This document shows, piece after piece, positions 63,666 to 64,000 of a stretch of DNA of 64,000 nucleotides. The notes beneath the pieces were generated by a model, which was not told the origin of the DNA, did not search any database, and saw only the letters and a list, made by a program, of their open reading frames with translations. Origin of the DNA: Bacteroidota bacterium (GTDB lineage: Bacteria > Bacteroidota > Bacteroidia > Chitinophagales > Chitinophagaceae); assembly GCA_947460595.1 (NCBI GenBank), contig CANHGS010000016.1, forward strand, positions 1-64,000. The letters run 5' to 3'. Each line of letters opens with the position of its first letter. The first letter of the stretch is position 1. The position numbers and the translations under genes are program-made.

Positions 63666-64000
63666 ATGCCTAGAGTAAGTTGTCCAAAATGTAATAAAGT
63701 AGAAACAATTCAGAAATCTGGAATTGTCAGAAACAAGCAACGATTTTATTGCAAGGATTGTAATTATAACTTTACCATCCATCATGAAAGCAATAAACAA
63801 AAATCAAAAAGCAAAATCAGCAATTCATTACAAACCTCTTTACAAGATATAGCCAAAGCAATTGGCATTTCTGTTTCCACAGTTTCAAGAGCATTACACA
63901 ATCATCCAGACATTAGCAGCAAAACAAAAACGGCTGTTCAGAAATTAGCCAATGAATTATCCTATCAACCAAATGCATTAGCTCAAAGTTTGGTTACAAA
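63666..64000 (+). CDS. LacI-family regulator with N-terminal zinc ribbon, 3' end cut by window
   Basis: Open frame of 111 codons from ATG 63666 to the window edge. Residues 6-32 form a Cys4 zinc ribbon (C6-x2-C9, C29-x2-C32; VRNKQRFYCKDCNYNFT), of the type found at the start of IS1-family InsA proteins. A Lys/Ser-rich linker (about 41-56) follows, then a LacI helix-turn-helix (residues about 57-110; SLQDIAKAIGISVSTVSRAL, then DISSKTKTAVQKLANELSYQPNALA). The sugar-binding domain lies beyond the window. LacI proteins repress or activate sugar-use genes in response to a small sugar ligand. It is divergent from unit D, 17 bases from the third dyad operator, and is the best candidate regulator of units A, B and D. 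The zinc ribbon is unusual for this family. Confidence 0.9.
   Translation, partial: MPRVSCPKCNKVETIQKSGIVRNKQRFYCKDCNYNFTIHHESNKQKSKSKISNSLQTSLQDIAKAIGISVSTVSRALHNHPDISSKTKTAVQKLANELSYQPNALAQSLVT

Noticed and set aside
63666-63790. Remnant of an IS1-type element near the LacI-type gene
   Set aside because: The zinc ribbon is in frame with the helix-turn-helix, without stop codons, inverted repeats or an insB-like frame, so it is a domain of the regulator rather than a transposon remnant.
1-64000. CRISPR arrays, tRNA or rRNA genes, integrases or insertion sequences
   Set aside because: None was seen by reading: no regularly spaced repeats, no transposase frames, and gaps between genes are too short for more than promoters.

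Overview
The window is one dense carbohydrate-degradation region (polysaccharide utilisation loci, PULs) from an AT-rich member of the Bacteroidota. Two SusC/SusD pairs, many Sus-associated glycoside hydrolases with N-terminal export signals, the absence of obvious Shine-Dalgarno sequences and the protein style suggest Chitinophagaceae or a close relative; the genus is inferred, not shown. There are 31 genes supported by sequence. All but two (an AraC-type and a LacI-type regulator) lie on the minus strand. No tRNA, rRNA, CRISPR array, insertion sequence or integrase was seen, and no gene-free stretch exceeds about 205 bases.

Layout, in the direction of transcription (high to low coordinates). 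Unit D (63473 to 43016): SusC, SusD with an unusual inserted domain, FAD-dependent oxidoreductase, MFS sugar-acid-type transporter, acetylesterase, GH16-like, GH29, GH106, GH43 and a GH95-like enzyme. A LacI-type regulator with an N-terminal zinc ribbon (63666 onward, cut by the window edge) diverges from it. Unit C (41851 to 26382): GH106, beta-helix/PDZ protein, GH43, DUF5703 protein, GH29, GH95, GH29; an AraC-type regulator (42093-42956) diverges from it. Unit B (26196 to 8337): GH43/GH117-like protein, GH43-GH43-SGNH fusion, GH2, DUF5703 protein, divergent GH29, large propeller-like protein, beta-helix protein, a second GH43/GH117-like protein, GH43. Unit A (8123 to beyond base 1): SusC, SusD, a hairpin terminator, a third GH43/GH117-like protein, GH95 (cut by the window edge).

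Regulation is the clearest new signal. The promoters of units A, B and D each carry a 36-bp dyad with the same spacing and orientation (8235-8270, 26316-26351, 63613-63648). In each the two 18-bp arms match at 13 of 18 positions, and the right arm reads close to GGAAACGTTATCGATAGA. The copy at 63613 lies 17 bp before the start of the LacI-type gene, which makes that protein the obvious candidate to bind all three. Unit C lacks the dyad and has its own AraC-type regulator instead.

Taken together the genes look like an outer-membrane capture and deconstruction system for a complex, branched, acetylated glycan rich in L-fucose (or L-galactose) and L-rhamnose, with galactose/glucuronate and pentose decorations: four GH29, two GH95 plus one GH95-like, two GH106, one GH2, five GH43 domains, one GH16-like and two esterase-type domains. 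No sulfatase, polysaccharide lyase or GH28 is present, which argues against fucoidan, ulvan or a pectin backbone as the only target. Substrate identity remains inference.
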